The position numbers and the translations under genes are program-made. The notes beneath the pieces are model-generated. The model ran no database searches. It had not been told where the DNA came from and saw only the letters and a program-made list of their open reading frames with translations. A DNA stretch of 64,000 nucleotides from Blasia pusilla (lineage: Eukaryota; Marchantiophyta; Marchantiopsida; Blasiales): assembly GCA_050084515.1 (NCBI GenBank), contig CM114273.1, positions 37,758,001-37,822,000 on the forward strand, in the 5' to 3' direction. Each line of letters opens with the position of its first letter. Positions within the stretch are counted from its first letter, which is position 1. Shown one piece after another: positions 49,561 through 59,674 of this stretch.

Positions 49561-50459
49561 CGTCCGGACCGAGGGCCAAAGATGGCACAAGAGCGAGTAG
49601 CCAGTCCTGTTGGGCCTAGAGATCGTGCACCAGGTGGTCCCGTTGGGGGATGAGGAGCTCGAGTTGCCCGACATGGTGGTGGAGCTGCCCGTGGAGGAGG
49701 TAGAGTCCTACCACCTAGACGCGTCAAGGGAGACGCCGGGCGTGAGGCTAGGATGGATGCTCAGATACATCAACTACAAGAGCAGATTGCCGCTATGGCA
49801 TTGAGATTATCCGATGCCGGATCCGTGGCATCAACATCATATGGAGCAGCCAAATATATGGAGGATCTTGATTGGATGTGCAGGGTTGCCTAGATGGAGG
49901 CCGCCGCAGTTGTGACGCGTGGAGCAGCCATAGAGTTGGATCCACTAGCGAGATGAAGCTTGGAACCAAACCAGGCTTCCTCAGTCTTTCACGTTGTCCG
50001 AGGCAATGAGGACCCCATCGATGGGTCCTGATCAGAGTTCCCCAAGAGTTGGTGATATTATTTGTGTGCAGGCACGAGGGGAATGGGAGAAACAAGACCG
50101 AAGACTCATATTTTTGATGCTCAAGAGGAGCATGTGTCGAGTACGATGTTAGGGGCGGCCATAATGGTCTACCGTGCTTCGCTATTTTCTGCTTTCGATG
50201 TTATGACATTGGGAGGTACGCCCGCTGAGGTGCTCTGGCTGGCCACTATGCTATGTGAGCATGGAGTTGGAGTTCCTGCCTCACGTTCAGAGGTGATTGG
50301 ACAGGAGGTGATGGACCTGCCCTTGGAGCGGATGCTTGGGCCGTCCACGTTAGATTCATGGCAGGCTACGACTGCTAGGATGGCGGAGATGCCCGCTAGA
50401 CCTGCGATAGAGCATACCATGGATTCTCCTCGTATTGTGTTGCTAGATAAACGGGGAGA

Positions 50460-50790
50460 GGTCTTCCAGTTGGTGAGTCTAGGAGGTAGAGCTTTTAGTA
50501 TGCAGCGCGCCTTATTGGATTCATGAGCGCAACCCCTGATGTTGGGAAAAGCATCATTCAGAGGATTAAGCTTGACGAGAGCCGATGTGGAACGTTGTTC
50601 ATTCCGGATACATACATCCTTGGGTGGAGCGAGTACCACAGAGTATATCACCCAACAAGAGGTTGTAGTGAGTATTTTCCCGGGACATCCTACAGATGAG
50701 TCCGTGGTGTGAGCCAAGACGATAGTGACTGATGTAGAGTCCTACAAAGTTTTGGTTGGTGAAGCAGTGTTATATTCGATAGGAGTATTA
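50460..50790 (+). pseudogene. Aspartic protease domain, copy C
   Basis: The active site reads ALLDS-stop-AQPLMLGKASF: the Gly codon GGA of copy A is TGA here (50524-50526). RGLSLTRADVE follows. Frames shift later, and the second conserved block (YDVLVGG in copy A) is degraded to YKVLVGEAVLY. It is catalytically dead. Confidence 0.75.
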
Positions 50791-50875
50791 TTGGGAGGAG
50801 TCAACGTCCTACAGACCAAGATGGCAGTTAGATGATGGGCGCTTTAGCTCATTACCTATTCGATTCACATGTGCA

Positions 50876-52340
50876 ATGATCGAGCGACGGCCAGGAGAGA
50901 TGGCGACCTTAGTAGCATTTAGCAGTGCCATCACTTGGCCTAGTGATTTGATTGAGGGACATGTCCATGCAGATGATACTCCCATTCCTAACATTTCTAT
51001 GGAGAGGAGTGTCATGATAGCCGCATCAATCCGTGGAGGAGAGGTGCCGCTTTGGGGCTCGATTGAGGAGCTTCTACGCTTAGCTACTGAGCATGTGCAG
51101 ACTGCCTGGAGCCAGACATTTGCACTAGAGTGTGAGGGGTCAAAGGAACCCTAGGTAGGGAGGAGTGCTGCTATGATCCCTTTGGACACCACCCCGATTG
51201 TGTGGTGCATCCCAGAGGAGGGTATTCGGTTGTTGGTTCTCTTTGGAGGAATCAACATTGGGTTAGTTGCTGTTTTGCACGTTGGAGTGCGCGTGCAACG
51301 GAACTTGTATGTGGAGATTGATGATGTTGCGAGGCGCGCTTCACTTCACCATGTGGCATTGTTACACCTTTGTTTTCCCAACTTGTTGTCTACGTCCGCC
51401 ATTCAGGATTACCAGAGTTCCCTACCGAGCGACATTTCATTGTTGGGGGCGCAGGACTTGGAGCAGGTAGAGACCATAGACTTGGTCATTGCTGGTTGGC
51501 TGTATCAAGGCCAATCGAGTGCTGGACGAGGTAGCGGGTTAGCTGACACTCGGTCAGGTTGTTTTGGGAGATGATGCGGATCTTGCGACATTTACAAGAG
51601 CACCAGCCTCGTTCTCCAACATACATTTTGGATAATATGCCAATTCTGGGCGATTCGAGGTCTCGCGTGGTGACGAGTGCACATCATGTGCGCGCATGGA
51701 TTAGCCCAAATATGTTGTTAGATGCGGGGAGTGTAGGTTCTAGAACACACCGCTCGCATTTTTGGTGGACCAACTTGGTCCCAGATGAGGTGTTGCAGAG
51801 GGCCTATGCGAGAGTGGAGCATCCCTCCGATTTTTTGGTGGATTCTATATTGGATCCGGACCGTCGATCACAGGAAGTGAGGCATAATGATCGACCGTCG
51901 TTGATTGTGGTCAAGAGGATTGGCATACTATGAGCAGCCTTTCCCACATTGGTGAGTTTTTCCGCTTCCTACGTATTCAAGGAGGCCAAACCTAGCTTGG
52001 TTTGGAATGAACAGGTACAGAGGTTGGTGGAGCCCAACGCCGATAAGCGAGAGCAAGCGATGGGATTCCCCACAAGAGTGACGACACTACCGTCACTATT
52101 AGAGGCATCACGACGTCATGTCTTGGGTCAGGCAATGGACCTGAACTACTTGACATGGATTTTCAGCTTAGGAGTAGCTGAGCAGCGTCATTTGAGGACG
52201 CGACAGATCACGTTTGTTGCATTGGTGAGCCCCATGCCTACCGAGATGATTGAGGCAGCGGCTGGGGGCAAGACCCGAGGAGATCAAGAGACCAAGGGTG
52301 ATCGGGAGAGACACCTTGGACTTCTTAGGATGTTTTGCAT
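50876..52340 (+). pseudogene. C5 cytosine DNA methyltransferase (DNMT3-like), copy C
   Basis: This copy has longer open frames than copy A. The unassigned N-terminal segment spans 50876-51170. Motif I is IRLLVLFGGINIGLVAVL. YVEIDDVARRAS suits motif II. The motif IV region reads IDLVIAGWLYQGQSSAGRG: the catalytic Pro-Cys is Leu-Tyr (codons 51500-51505), so it cannot methylate. SGLADTRS, YILDNMPILGDSRSRVVTS (motif VI), RTHRSHFWWTNL (VIII), KREQAMGFPTRVTTLPS (IX) and EASRRHVLGQAMDLNYLTWI (X) follow in order. It lies between protease and reverse transcriptase, as in copy A. Confidence 0.86.
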
Positions 52341-52478
52341 GTAGGCCAGGAGATGATAGCCACAACATTGAGTGTGGTTCCGGGTACTACACGTGGAGAT
52401 GAGAGTTCTATTGTCCGAGACGGGGTTGCACCATAGCAACCACCGACACCCGCGCTGGAGAGTCCTACCGTAGTCACG

Positions 52479-53430
52479 ATGGAGACTTGGGAGCTAGATA
52501 TGGGCCCTAAGTTGACACGAGGAGAGCGGCGCCGGATACACCAGTTCCTAAGAAATTATAGGATTTGTTTTGCATGTAGTATGCATCATTTGGGTACACT
52601 GAAGGGTCCAAGGATCCGCATTGAGTTGTCGAGTGACAAGCCAATCTTCCGACGACCCTATAGGTACAGTGACATGGAGAGGGCTCTGATTCAGAGTAGG
52701 AGCCAGGACTTGGTTGGAGTAGGACTAGTGGAGATGTCGCATGGAGAGTATGCCACTGTCATGTGCGCCAAGACGGATGTGCATGGCAACTGGATGGATA
52801 GGCGAATGTGTGGATATTACCGACCTATCAATCGATAGACAAAGTCCAATAGGTATGCCATGCCCATCCTTGAGGAGATCTTTGATGCGATTGGGCATGC
52901 AAAGGTCTTCGATTCATTGGATTTGCAAGCCGGATACCATCAACTGCCTATCAGATTGGAGGACAAGCAGAAGAAGGCATTTTGGGGCATCGATCCTCAG
53001 AGAAAGGATTGTTTGTACTAGTGGCGGTTTTTACCATTCGGGTTAAAGAACGCCTCGGCTGAGTTTCAGAGGATCATGGATAGGATCTTGGCAGGTCTAG
53101 ATTTTGCTAGGTGTTATATTGATGACATCGTAGTGTTTAGCGCCACGGTTGATGATCATGAGCGACATCTAGAGGAGGTGTTCCAACGATTGTAGTAACA
53201 TGGGCTGAAGCTATATCCAAGCAAGTGCAAGTTCTTCTATGACCTGATTGAGTACTTGGGTCATACGATATACCCAGGGGGCCTTGGTGTGCAATAGATG
53301 AAGGTAGAGGCTATTTCACGTATTTCACGCCCTACAGATGTGAGTCGAGTTCGTGCATTCATGGGATTGGCGAACTTCTATCGACGGTACGTCAAGGGTT
53401 TCAATTCGATTGCAAAGCCGCGAACCTTGA
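52479..53430 (+). pseudogene. Reverse transcriptase, copy C
   Basis: Blocks in order: METWELDMGPKLTRGERR, KPIFRRPYRYSDMERALI, MCGYYRPINR (Asp of DYR changed to Tyr), LQAGYHQLPIRLEDKQKKAF, PFGLKNASAEFQRIMDRIL and CYIDDIVVFSATVDDHERHL. SRVRAFMGLANFYRRYVKGF follows in the connection region. Stops at 52836, 53021, 53195 and 53296 or frameshifts disrupt it. Confidence 0.88.
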
Positions 53431-53564
53431 TGACCAAGATGGATGAGGAGTGGCACTGGGGGATGAGCAAGAGAGAGCATTTCAAATGCTCAAGGACATA
53501 TTGACATCCGCGCCCATATTGAGGAGACCAATCACGGGACGTCCTTTCCAGTTACATATCAATT

Positions 53565-53990
53565 AGAGCATGTTGGGGCTTGGAGCCGTGCTCACTCAAC
53601 ATGACGATGATGGTAGAGAGTTCATGGTGGCTTACGCTAGTCGCTCAAACAATGTTGCAGAGGCAAAGTATAGCTCGTATGAGGGTGAGTCCTTGGTTGC
53701 AGTGTGGGTTATTGCACATTTTAGATGTTATCTATTAAGAAATCCCTCTATCATTATTACTGATCATCAGCCACTTAAGTGGTTGATGGAGTCCGACAAG
53801 CTTACAAGGAAGCTTGCAAGGTGGGCTCTTTTGTTGCAGGAGTATGACTTCCAGGTGGTGCATAGACCTGGGATGCTCAACCAGGATGCAAATGGTTTGA
53901 GCCGTAACCCATTCCCCAGTCAGCGAGATATGACTAGAGCTCGTTGGCATGGTGAGAGTGATGAGGAGTTGGTGCCAGGATGGCATGCGT
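53565..53990 (+). pseudogene. RNase H, copy C
   Basis: The frame MLGLGAVLTQHDDDGREFMV then VAYASRSNNVAEAKYSSYEG, IIITDHQPLKWLMESDKL and YDFQVVHRPGMLNQDANGLS is open for 140 codons. The start of the domain (HTDWS) is mutated (QLHIN-stop-S). Confidence 0.88.
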
Positions 53991-53999
53991 AAGCCTATT

Positions 54000-55738
54000 T
54001 GGGCTTGTTGGCTATGGAGAGCCAGATTGCTGAGACTTCAATGGCGAGGTCTGATGGAGAGTCCTTAGATCCAGAGGCCGGTGAGGAGACGACAGGTGGC
54101 CAAGACATTCACGACGATGGAGTGGTCTTGGAGTACTTCTGTATTGGTAGCGTCGCGAGCACAATGGATGCTAAAGAGCGGGATCGAATCCTACAGCGAG
54201 CTAGACGGTTTTGGTGGGAGATCGCACATGTGTTGCGAGTGTGGGAGGATGGTAGAGTGCGTGTAGTGCCTCATCCTTTGCAAAGAGCATGTTTGGTGCG
54301 TCATGCCCACGAGGAGTTGGGTCATTTTGGAGTGAAGCGGACGTACAACTTGCTCCAGATTCAGTATTGTTGGCGAGGCATGCAGACTGACATTCAACAG
54401 TTTGTTGCCAGATGCATGGTGTATGATCGAGTCCTAGCATTGTTCAATGCTCCGACTCCACAGTTGCATCCACTTTCGATCATGGGTTTAGGTTACAGAT
54501 GGAGTTTGGATTTTGCAGGACCTTTGCCTTTGACAGAGCGCCATAGTCATTATGTGTTGGTGATGGTTGAGCATTTCTCGAAGTGGATAGAGTTGGTTGC
54601 ATTTCCTGACAAAGCAAGTGAGGGAGTAGCGTATGCCTTCCTAGATTGAGTGGTGAGTAATTACGACGCACTAGCTGAGGTATTGACAGACTAGGGTACA
54701 GAGTTCCGCGGGGAGTTTCAGGCCTTGTGTGATCAGGCACTAATCGACCACCGCACTACTTCGCGAGATCATCCTGAGACGGATGGACTAGCGGAGCAAG
54801 CTGTGCAAACGATGAAGAGAGGAATATGCAAGTATGGCTTGCAGAGAGGTCACCTAGGAGATTGGGACCTTTAATTACCGTGGTTGGCGATGGGATCCAA
54901 ATTCAGCAGGCAGGCATCCTTAGCGTCTTTCTCATCGCACTTGTTGCTTTATGACCGAGAACCAGATTTACCTCCGGCCATTCGTCGAGATGTTGGTGAG
55001 GTGTTGAACCTTGATGACCCTGATGTATGGATGCGGACATGTTTTCAGAGGGCTGAGTTGTTTCGAAGAATGATGCCCATGGCTGAGTGGCTTGGGTTAC
55101 ACTCACAAGGCAAGGGACCATAGCTCCGCCGCCTCATGCAAAGAGGTTCAACAAAGAGAGAATGAGCTCTCAAGCTCTCTCTCCTTGAGGTATACCCCTC
55201 CCCTCTCCCAAGCTCTCTTCATGGTAACCTATTCTCCCAAGTTACCTCCTTGGCTCTTGACCTGATGTAGGAGGTCAAGGGCCACTTACCAAGAATAGAA
55301 ATTCGATCATATACTCAAAATGGTAATTACCTAAAATAGTAAGTTTCTCAACATGGCTCCAAATGAGCCGAAACGTAGGGGAAACTTGCTCTCTCAGGTT
55401 TTCCGTGGCCTCAACAGGTCATCCTCAACCTCTTGGGCCTATCCTCCACTACTCGTGCAGACGCTTTGCTAGATCCCACCCATCTATACTAAGAATTGTG
55501 ACATGGTTATCGACCAACTATCTTGAGGTTTCATCAGGGAGACTATGTCTACTTGCAACAGACGGCACCCACGACGTTGGATGTCATTGCAGGGCGCACC
55601 ATCTTGAGAGTGCGTGAGGTTTTGCCATTCGGTGTTCTCTTATTGGAGGGACGCGATGGTATGGTTTGGAAGGACCATGTGCGTAACTATGCACCATGTC
55701 ATCTTCCGAACATTGACAGTATGTTGATCCAAGCGTAG
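54000..55738 (+). pseudogene. Integrase, copy C (split by an inverted repeat X piece)
   Basis: HAHEELGHFGVKRTYNLLQI and QFVARCMVYDR carry the zinc-binding region (last Cys mutated to Tyr). SLDFAGPLPLTERHSHYVLV holds the first catalytic Asp. The second Asp is lost in a degraded stretch near 54690 (TD-stop-GTEFRGEFQ). DHPETDGLAEQAVQTMKR holds the Glu. Sequence reaches RRMMPMAEW at 55090, where repeat X intervenes to 55503. It resumes with RFHQGDYVYLQQTAPTTLDV and MVWKDHVRNYAPCHLPNID to about 55715. Confidence 0.88.
55097..55503 (-). repeat. Inverted repeat X fragment inside the copy C integrase
   Basis: It reads GGTTACACTCACAAGGCAAG through CAACAAAGAGAGAATGAGCT to a terminal TTGTGACA, the complement of the TGTCACG start of X. 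It replaces about 75 bases that copy B has at this position, so it is not a clean insertion. Confidence 0.8.
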
Positions 55739-55758
55739 CAATAGTTCCTGCAGGCTTG

Positions 55759-55902
55759 CGATGTATGTTGTGTGGTTCCATCCATGGTGCAGCCACTATG
55801 CTAGTCTGTGATGGGTGTTCGAGAGGATGGCATATGGCATGTTTGACGCCACCTCTCACTAGGATTTCTCATGGACGATGGATGTGTCCGAGATGTACAT
55901 AG
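55759..55902 (+). pseudogene. PHD finger at the C terminus of the copy C polyprotein
   Basis: The frame reads RCMLCGSIHGAATMLVCDGC, SRGWHMACLTPPLTR and GRWMCPRCT, then TAG at 55900. All eight zinc ligands are present as C4HC3 with the WxC signature. The integrase frame upstream is one register off in this copy, while in copy B the two are in frame. It is 47 codons long and ends the coding region about 170 bases before the polypurine tract. A PHD finger would be expected to bind the histone H3 tail, which may guide integration or the methyltransferase. Confidence 0.88.
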
Positions 55903-56069
55903 AATGGATAGTTCTACATTCCGACTTGTGTCCGTGATATGGATGATAAGAAGGCAACTAACGATGGGGCCACATGAGCACCCGACCTTCTTGCTCTTAG
56001 CGTCCAAGAGATGTATGTCATGGTAGGTAGGGATAGATGGCTATCTGGAGTTAGAGGGACCTAACCACC

Positions 56070-56084
56070 AACTAGGGGGGCGAT
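56070..56084 (+). promoter_or_regulatory. Polypurine tract of copy C
   Basis: AACTAGGGGGGCGAT directly precedes the TGGAGATATTTTGG start of the LTR candidate, identical to copy B. Confidence 0.7.
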
Positions 56085-56212
56085 TGGAGATATTTTGGTA
56101 CTTCTTGTCTCGTTGTTTGGATACCATGAGTTAACATGGGATCGTGCGTGTTTGTGTGTGTGTTCGGTGACAACGATGTATGTTGTGTAGCGATGTGTAT
56201 GCGCACGAGAGC
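56085..56212 (+). repeat. Short LTR candidate at the 3' end of copy C
   Basis: It starts TGGAGATATTTTGG after the polypurine tract and ends near GCGCACGAGAGC at the junction with repeat X. Other copies of the block end GCGCACGACA or GCGCACAACA. Confidence 0.6.
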
Positions 56213-56862
56213 TGTCACGTCTTTTAGGATAGATCGGTGAGATCTAGTAAAGCGCCTTCGTGAGTAGTGGAGGACAGACTCAGTAGGTCGAGGATGACAT
56301 GTTGAGGCCCCGGGAAATATGAGAGAGTAGGTTTTCCCTTATTTTCGGCTCATTTGGAGCCATATTGAGGAACTTACTGTTTTAGGTAAGCACCATTTTG
56401 AGAATATGATCGACGTTGTATTTTTGGTAAGTGTCCCTTGACCTCCTACATCATGTCAAGAGCCAAGGAGGTGACTTGGGAGCATAGGTTACCATGGAGA
56501 GAGCTTGGGAGAGGGGAGGGGTATACCTCAAGGAGAGGGAGCTTGAGAGCTCATTCTCTCTTTGTTGAACCTCTTGGCATGAGGCGGCAAAGCTATGGTC
56601 TTGCTTGCCTTGTGTGTGTAACCCAAGCCTCTCATTAGGAGAGTGGGTTTGGTTTGACATTGAGAGAGACATGTGAGAGTGCACACATATGAGAACTATG
56701 GTGTTGTGAGAGAGATTGGATCTTATTTTAATTGGAGATATTTTGGTACTTCTTGTATCGTTGTTTGGATGCCATGAGTTAGCATGGGATCGTGCGTGTT
56801 TGTGTGTGTGTGTGTTCGGTGACAGTGATGTATGTTGTGTAGCGATGTGTATGCGCACAACA
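56213..56862 (+). repeat. Repeat X (reference copy) joined to a second short LTR block
   Basis: X runs from TGTCACGTCTTTTAGG to GATCTTATTTTAA (56213-56732) and is followed directly by the short block (56733-56862, ending GCGCACAACA). The whole 650 bp has TG...CA ends and could itself be one long LTR. The same X-plus-short order occurs at 37252-37769. No flanking duplication was found. Confidence 0.7.
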
Positions 56863-58093
56863 TATGCCCCTTCCACCAAATACTTGTTTGAAGGCGCATA
56901 TTCGTCCTAACTAGTCTTAGCCTACGACTCAATTTGCTTGGGATTGCACGTTTGATCTTGCATATCTTGACCTACCTTGGACATATCATTTTGCAATCTC
57001 CCTAGTCTCACGGCTAGTTAATATAAATTTTGTCTTAGTGTTATCATTGAGATATATCCTCTTTGGACCTACAATCATAATTTTCCTTATGGGTCCTTGC
57101 TAGTGTGTATATGTACGATGTACCTATTTAAGATGAATATGGTTTTACATCTATTTGTTAGTAGAGCTAGCATTTTTGTATTATATTGTTAGTGTAGGTG
57201 CCATTTTTTAGTCTTTAAGGGTAGATATAATGGAGCACAACTTCAATGGATCAAGAGTAGACTTAGGGGAGATAATTTTAATTACACATCATTTGAAGGA
57301 TTTTTCAAACATGTTATCCTAAAATCGACCTTGAGTGACATGACATAATTGACCACAAATATTCTAAAGACCTATGTCGTAGGGCAACTAGTCAAGAATC
57401 TATATTATTATGGGAGAGTGTCTTCTTGATTTGCAAACACCTCTATGATTAACATGTGGCAACCAGGTAGCGAGAAAATGTTTTTCCTTGTACAACCAGC
57501 AAGAAAATATTTTCCATTCTACGGGTAGCAAATTTTTTTTTGGTGCCAATAAGATTAGTCCCTTCACTCCCGTGCCATGTACGGGCTGCCCACTAGTATC
57601 ATATATGAAAATGAAAGTTGTTCGAAAATCAAGAGGACATTTAAAAAAAATTTGTAGACCTCATACTTCAATTCATGTACTATACTTTTTTTAGTCCTTA
57701 CAAGTTTTCCATATTTTTCCTCTTCATATGACCTATCCATATGTCATACATGTTCCATGATTACTCCCTTCTCTCAATTTATTCCGTAATACCCTCTGCT
57801 CCACCATAATATAGTACAATAATATACTACAAGATGCAATGATTGGACGCAAATCCGGCGTCGTGGGCAGCACCCCGCACACGTAATTAAGGAACGACCT
57901 CACGACCGGCCCCTCCGTCCCCTCACTCGGCCACGGAACCCTCGCAGAGGACCGGTCCCGTCGCTCACGAGTATAACTCCCACCGCCCCTCCTTTGGCCG
58001 TGTAAGGAGAGCACAGCAGAGGAGTAGCGAGCTCAGCACCCCTAGACCCTTTCTTTCCGTTTGTCTTTCTCTCTGTTCCGTCCGTGCCATCGG
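56863..58093. other. No gene recognised; upstream region of the UGD gene
   Basis: Bases 56863-57700 are AT-rich without motifs. From about 57840 the sequence becomes GC-richer, and it probably contains the promoter and transcription start of the UDP-glucose dehydrogenase gene. No TATA box could be chosen with confidence. Confidence 0.45.
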
Positions 58094-58094
58094 T

Positions 58095-58126
<32 letters not shown>

Positions 58127-58137
58127 GAGAGAGAGAG
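58094..58137 (+). repeat. GA-rich tract in the UGD leader
   Basis: A GAGAGA/GCGAGC run about 90 bases before the UGD start codon. Purine-rich GA tracts are common in plant 5' untranslated regions and core promoters. Confidence 0.85.
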
Positions 58138-58228
58138 TCAGTCATTCGATCTGCGACGAGGAAATTGGGGTTGAGGGCGAAGAGCGGAGAGGGAGAGAGG
58201 GAATTGAAGGAGTCGGTGGGTGAAGAAG

Positions 58229-59674
58229 ATGGTGAAGATATGTTGCATCGGTGCGGGATATGTGGGAGGGCCGACCATGGCCGTGATAGCGCTGAAATGC
58301 CCGGACATTCAAGTGTATGTGGTGGACATTTCTAAGCCCAGGATCGCGGCGTGGAACAGCGATGAGTTGCCGATCTACGAGCCCGGACTCGACGATGTGG
58401 TGAAGGCTTGCAGAGGCAAGAATCTGTTCTTCAGCACTGAGGTGGAGAGGTATGTCGACGAGTGCGACATCGTTTTCGTGTCCGTGAACACCCCGACCAA
58501 GACCAGGGGCCTGGGAGCTGGCAAGGCTGCAGATCTGACATACTGGGAGTCCGCCGCTCGCATGATCGCCGATGTGTCGAAGTCCGACAAGATCGTGGTG
58601 GAGAAATCCACCGTGCCCGTGAAGACGGCGGAGGCAATTGAGAAGATTTTGACGCACAACAACAAGGGGATCAGCTTCCAGATCCTGTCCAACCCCGAGT
58701 TTCTGGCCGAGGGCACCGCCATCGAAGATCTGCAGAAGCCGGACCGCGTGCTGATCGGTGGCCGGCAGACTCCTGAGGGCCAGAAGGCAGTGGCGACTCT
58801 TAAGGCCGTGTACGCTCACTGGGTGCCTGAGGAGAACATCCTCACCACTAACCTGTGGTCGGCCGAGCTCTCCAAGCTCGCGGCCAACGCGTTCCTTGCG
58901 CAGAGGATCTCGTCAATCAACGCCATGTCTGCGCTGTGCGAGGCCACCGGAGCCGACGTCTCGGAGGTCGCTTACGCCATCGGCAAAGACTCCAGGATCG
59001 GATCGCGTTTCCTGAATGCCAGTGTGGGGTTCGGAGGATCGTGCTTCCAGAAGGACATCCTCAACTTGGTGTACATCTGCGAGTGCAACGGGCTCACGGA
59101 GGTGGCGAATTACTGGAAGCAGGTGGTTTCCATCAACGACTACCAGAAGAGTCGCTTCGTGAGGAGGGTGGTGTCGTCCATGTTCAATACCGTGTCGGGG
59201 AAGAAGGTCGCCATTCTCGGATTCGCCTTCAAGAAGGATACGGGAGACACCAGGGAGACCCCTGCCATCGATGTGTGCCACGGGCTTTTGGGAGACAAGG
59301 CTCTGCTGAGCATCTACGACCCGCAGGTGACTGAGGAGCAGATCAAGCGCGACCTGTCCATGAGCAAATTCGACTGGGACCATCCCCAGCACCTGCAGCC
59401 GCAGAGCCCTACCACCGTCATCAAGCAAGTGAGCGTGGTGTGGAATGCATACGAGGCGACCAAGGGCGCGCACGGCATCTGTGTCATCACCGAGTGGGAC
59501 GAGTTCAAGACTCTGGACTTCCAGAAGATCTACGACGGCATGCAGAAGCCCGCATTCATCTTCGACGGCCGCAATGTGCTGGATGCCGAGGCTCTTCGCA
59601 AGATCGGCTTCATCACTTACTCCATCGGCAAGCCTCTGGACCCATGGGTGAAGGATCTCCCCGCATCCGCTTGA
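58229..59674 (+). CDS. UGD: UDP-glucose 6-dehydrogenase
   Basis: It oxidises UDP-glucose to UDP-glucuronate with two NAD+, in the cytosol, feeding cell-wall pectin and hemicellulose synthesis. The CDS is 481 codons plus stop, intronless and of the usual plant length. The start [16 protein letters not shown] is the ATG at 58229. The dinucleotide-binding loop is GAGYVG (residues 8-13). [31 protein letters not shown] and [13 protein letters not shown] are present, with the catalytic Cys at residue 272. The C-terminal UDP-binding domain carries [19 protein letters not shown]. Codon use is GC-rich, in sharp contrast to the surrounding transposon debris. A plant gene with an intronless CDS of this kind is typical of the family. 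It is intact. Confidence 0.98.
   Translation: MVKICCIGAGYVGGPTMAVIALKCPDIQVYVVDISKPRIAAWNSDELPIYEPGLDDVVKACRGKNLFFSTEVERYVDECDIVFVSVNTPTKTRGLGAGKAADLTYWESAARMIADVSKSDKIVVEKSTVPVKTAEAIEKILTHNNKGISFQILSNPEFLAEGTAIEDLQKPDRVLIGGRQTPEGQKAVATLKAVYAHWVPEENILTTNLWSAELSKLAANAFLAQRISSINAMSALCEATGADVSEVAYAIGKDSRIGSRFLNASVGFGGSCFQKDILNLVYICECNGLTEVANYWKQVVSINDYQKSRFVRRVVSSMFNTVSGKKVAILGFAFKKDTGDTRETPAIDVCHGLLGDKALLSIYDPQVTEEQIKRDLSMSKFDWDHPQHLQPQSPTTVIKQVSVVWNAYEATKGAHGICVITEWDEFKTLDFQKIYDGMQKPAFIFDGRNVLDAEALRKIGFITYSIGKPLDPWVKDLPASA

Larger units (their letters stand above)
48540..56212 (+). mobile_element. DNMT-carrying gypsy element, copy C (most complete copy)
   Basis: This is the only copy covering every domain: gag, Cys/His-rich region, linker, protease, methyltransferase, reverse transcriptase, RNase H, integrase, PHD finger, polypurine tract and a short LTR candidate. 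Total length is about 7.7 kb. Stops and frameshifts occur throughout, and an inverted repeat X piece replaces about 75 bases within the integrase C-terminal part. The 5' LTR and primer binding site were not found. It serves as the ruler for reading the other copies. Confidence 0.92.

Noticed and set aside
55759-55902. Reading the terminal zinc finger as a RING finger
   Set aside because: The ligand order is C4HC3 with Trp two residues before the seventh Cys, the PHD pattern. RING fingers are C3HC4.
48540-56212. Endogenous pararetrovirus (caulimovirus-like)
   Set aside because: An integrase with HHCC and DDE motifs, a polypurine tract and LTR-like ends are present, and movement protein motifs are absent.
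58220-58228. A start codon upstream of the UGD ATG, adding three residues
   Set aside because: The codon at 58220 is GTG. Plant nuclear genes use ATG, and family members start [13 protein letters not shown], so 58229 is the start.
58142-59473. Long open frames on the opposite strand and other frames of UGD (for example 58142-58819 and 58913-59473, minus)
   Set aside because: They mirror the GC-rich codon use of the real gene and carry no motifs.
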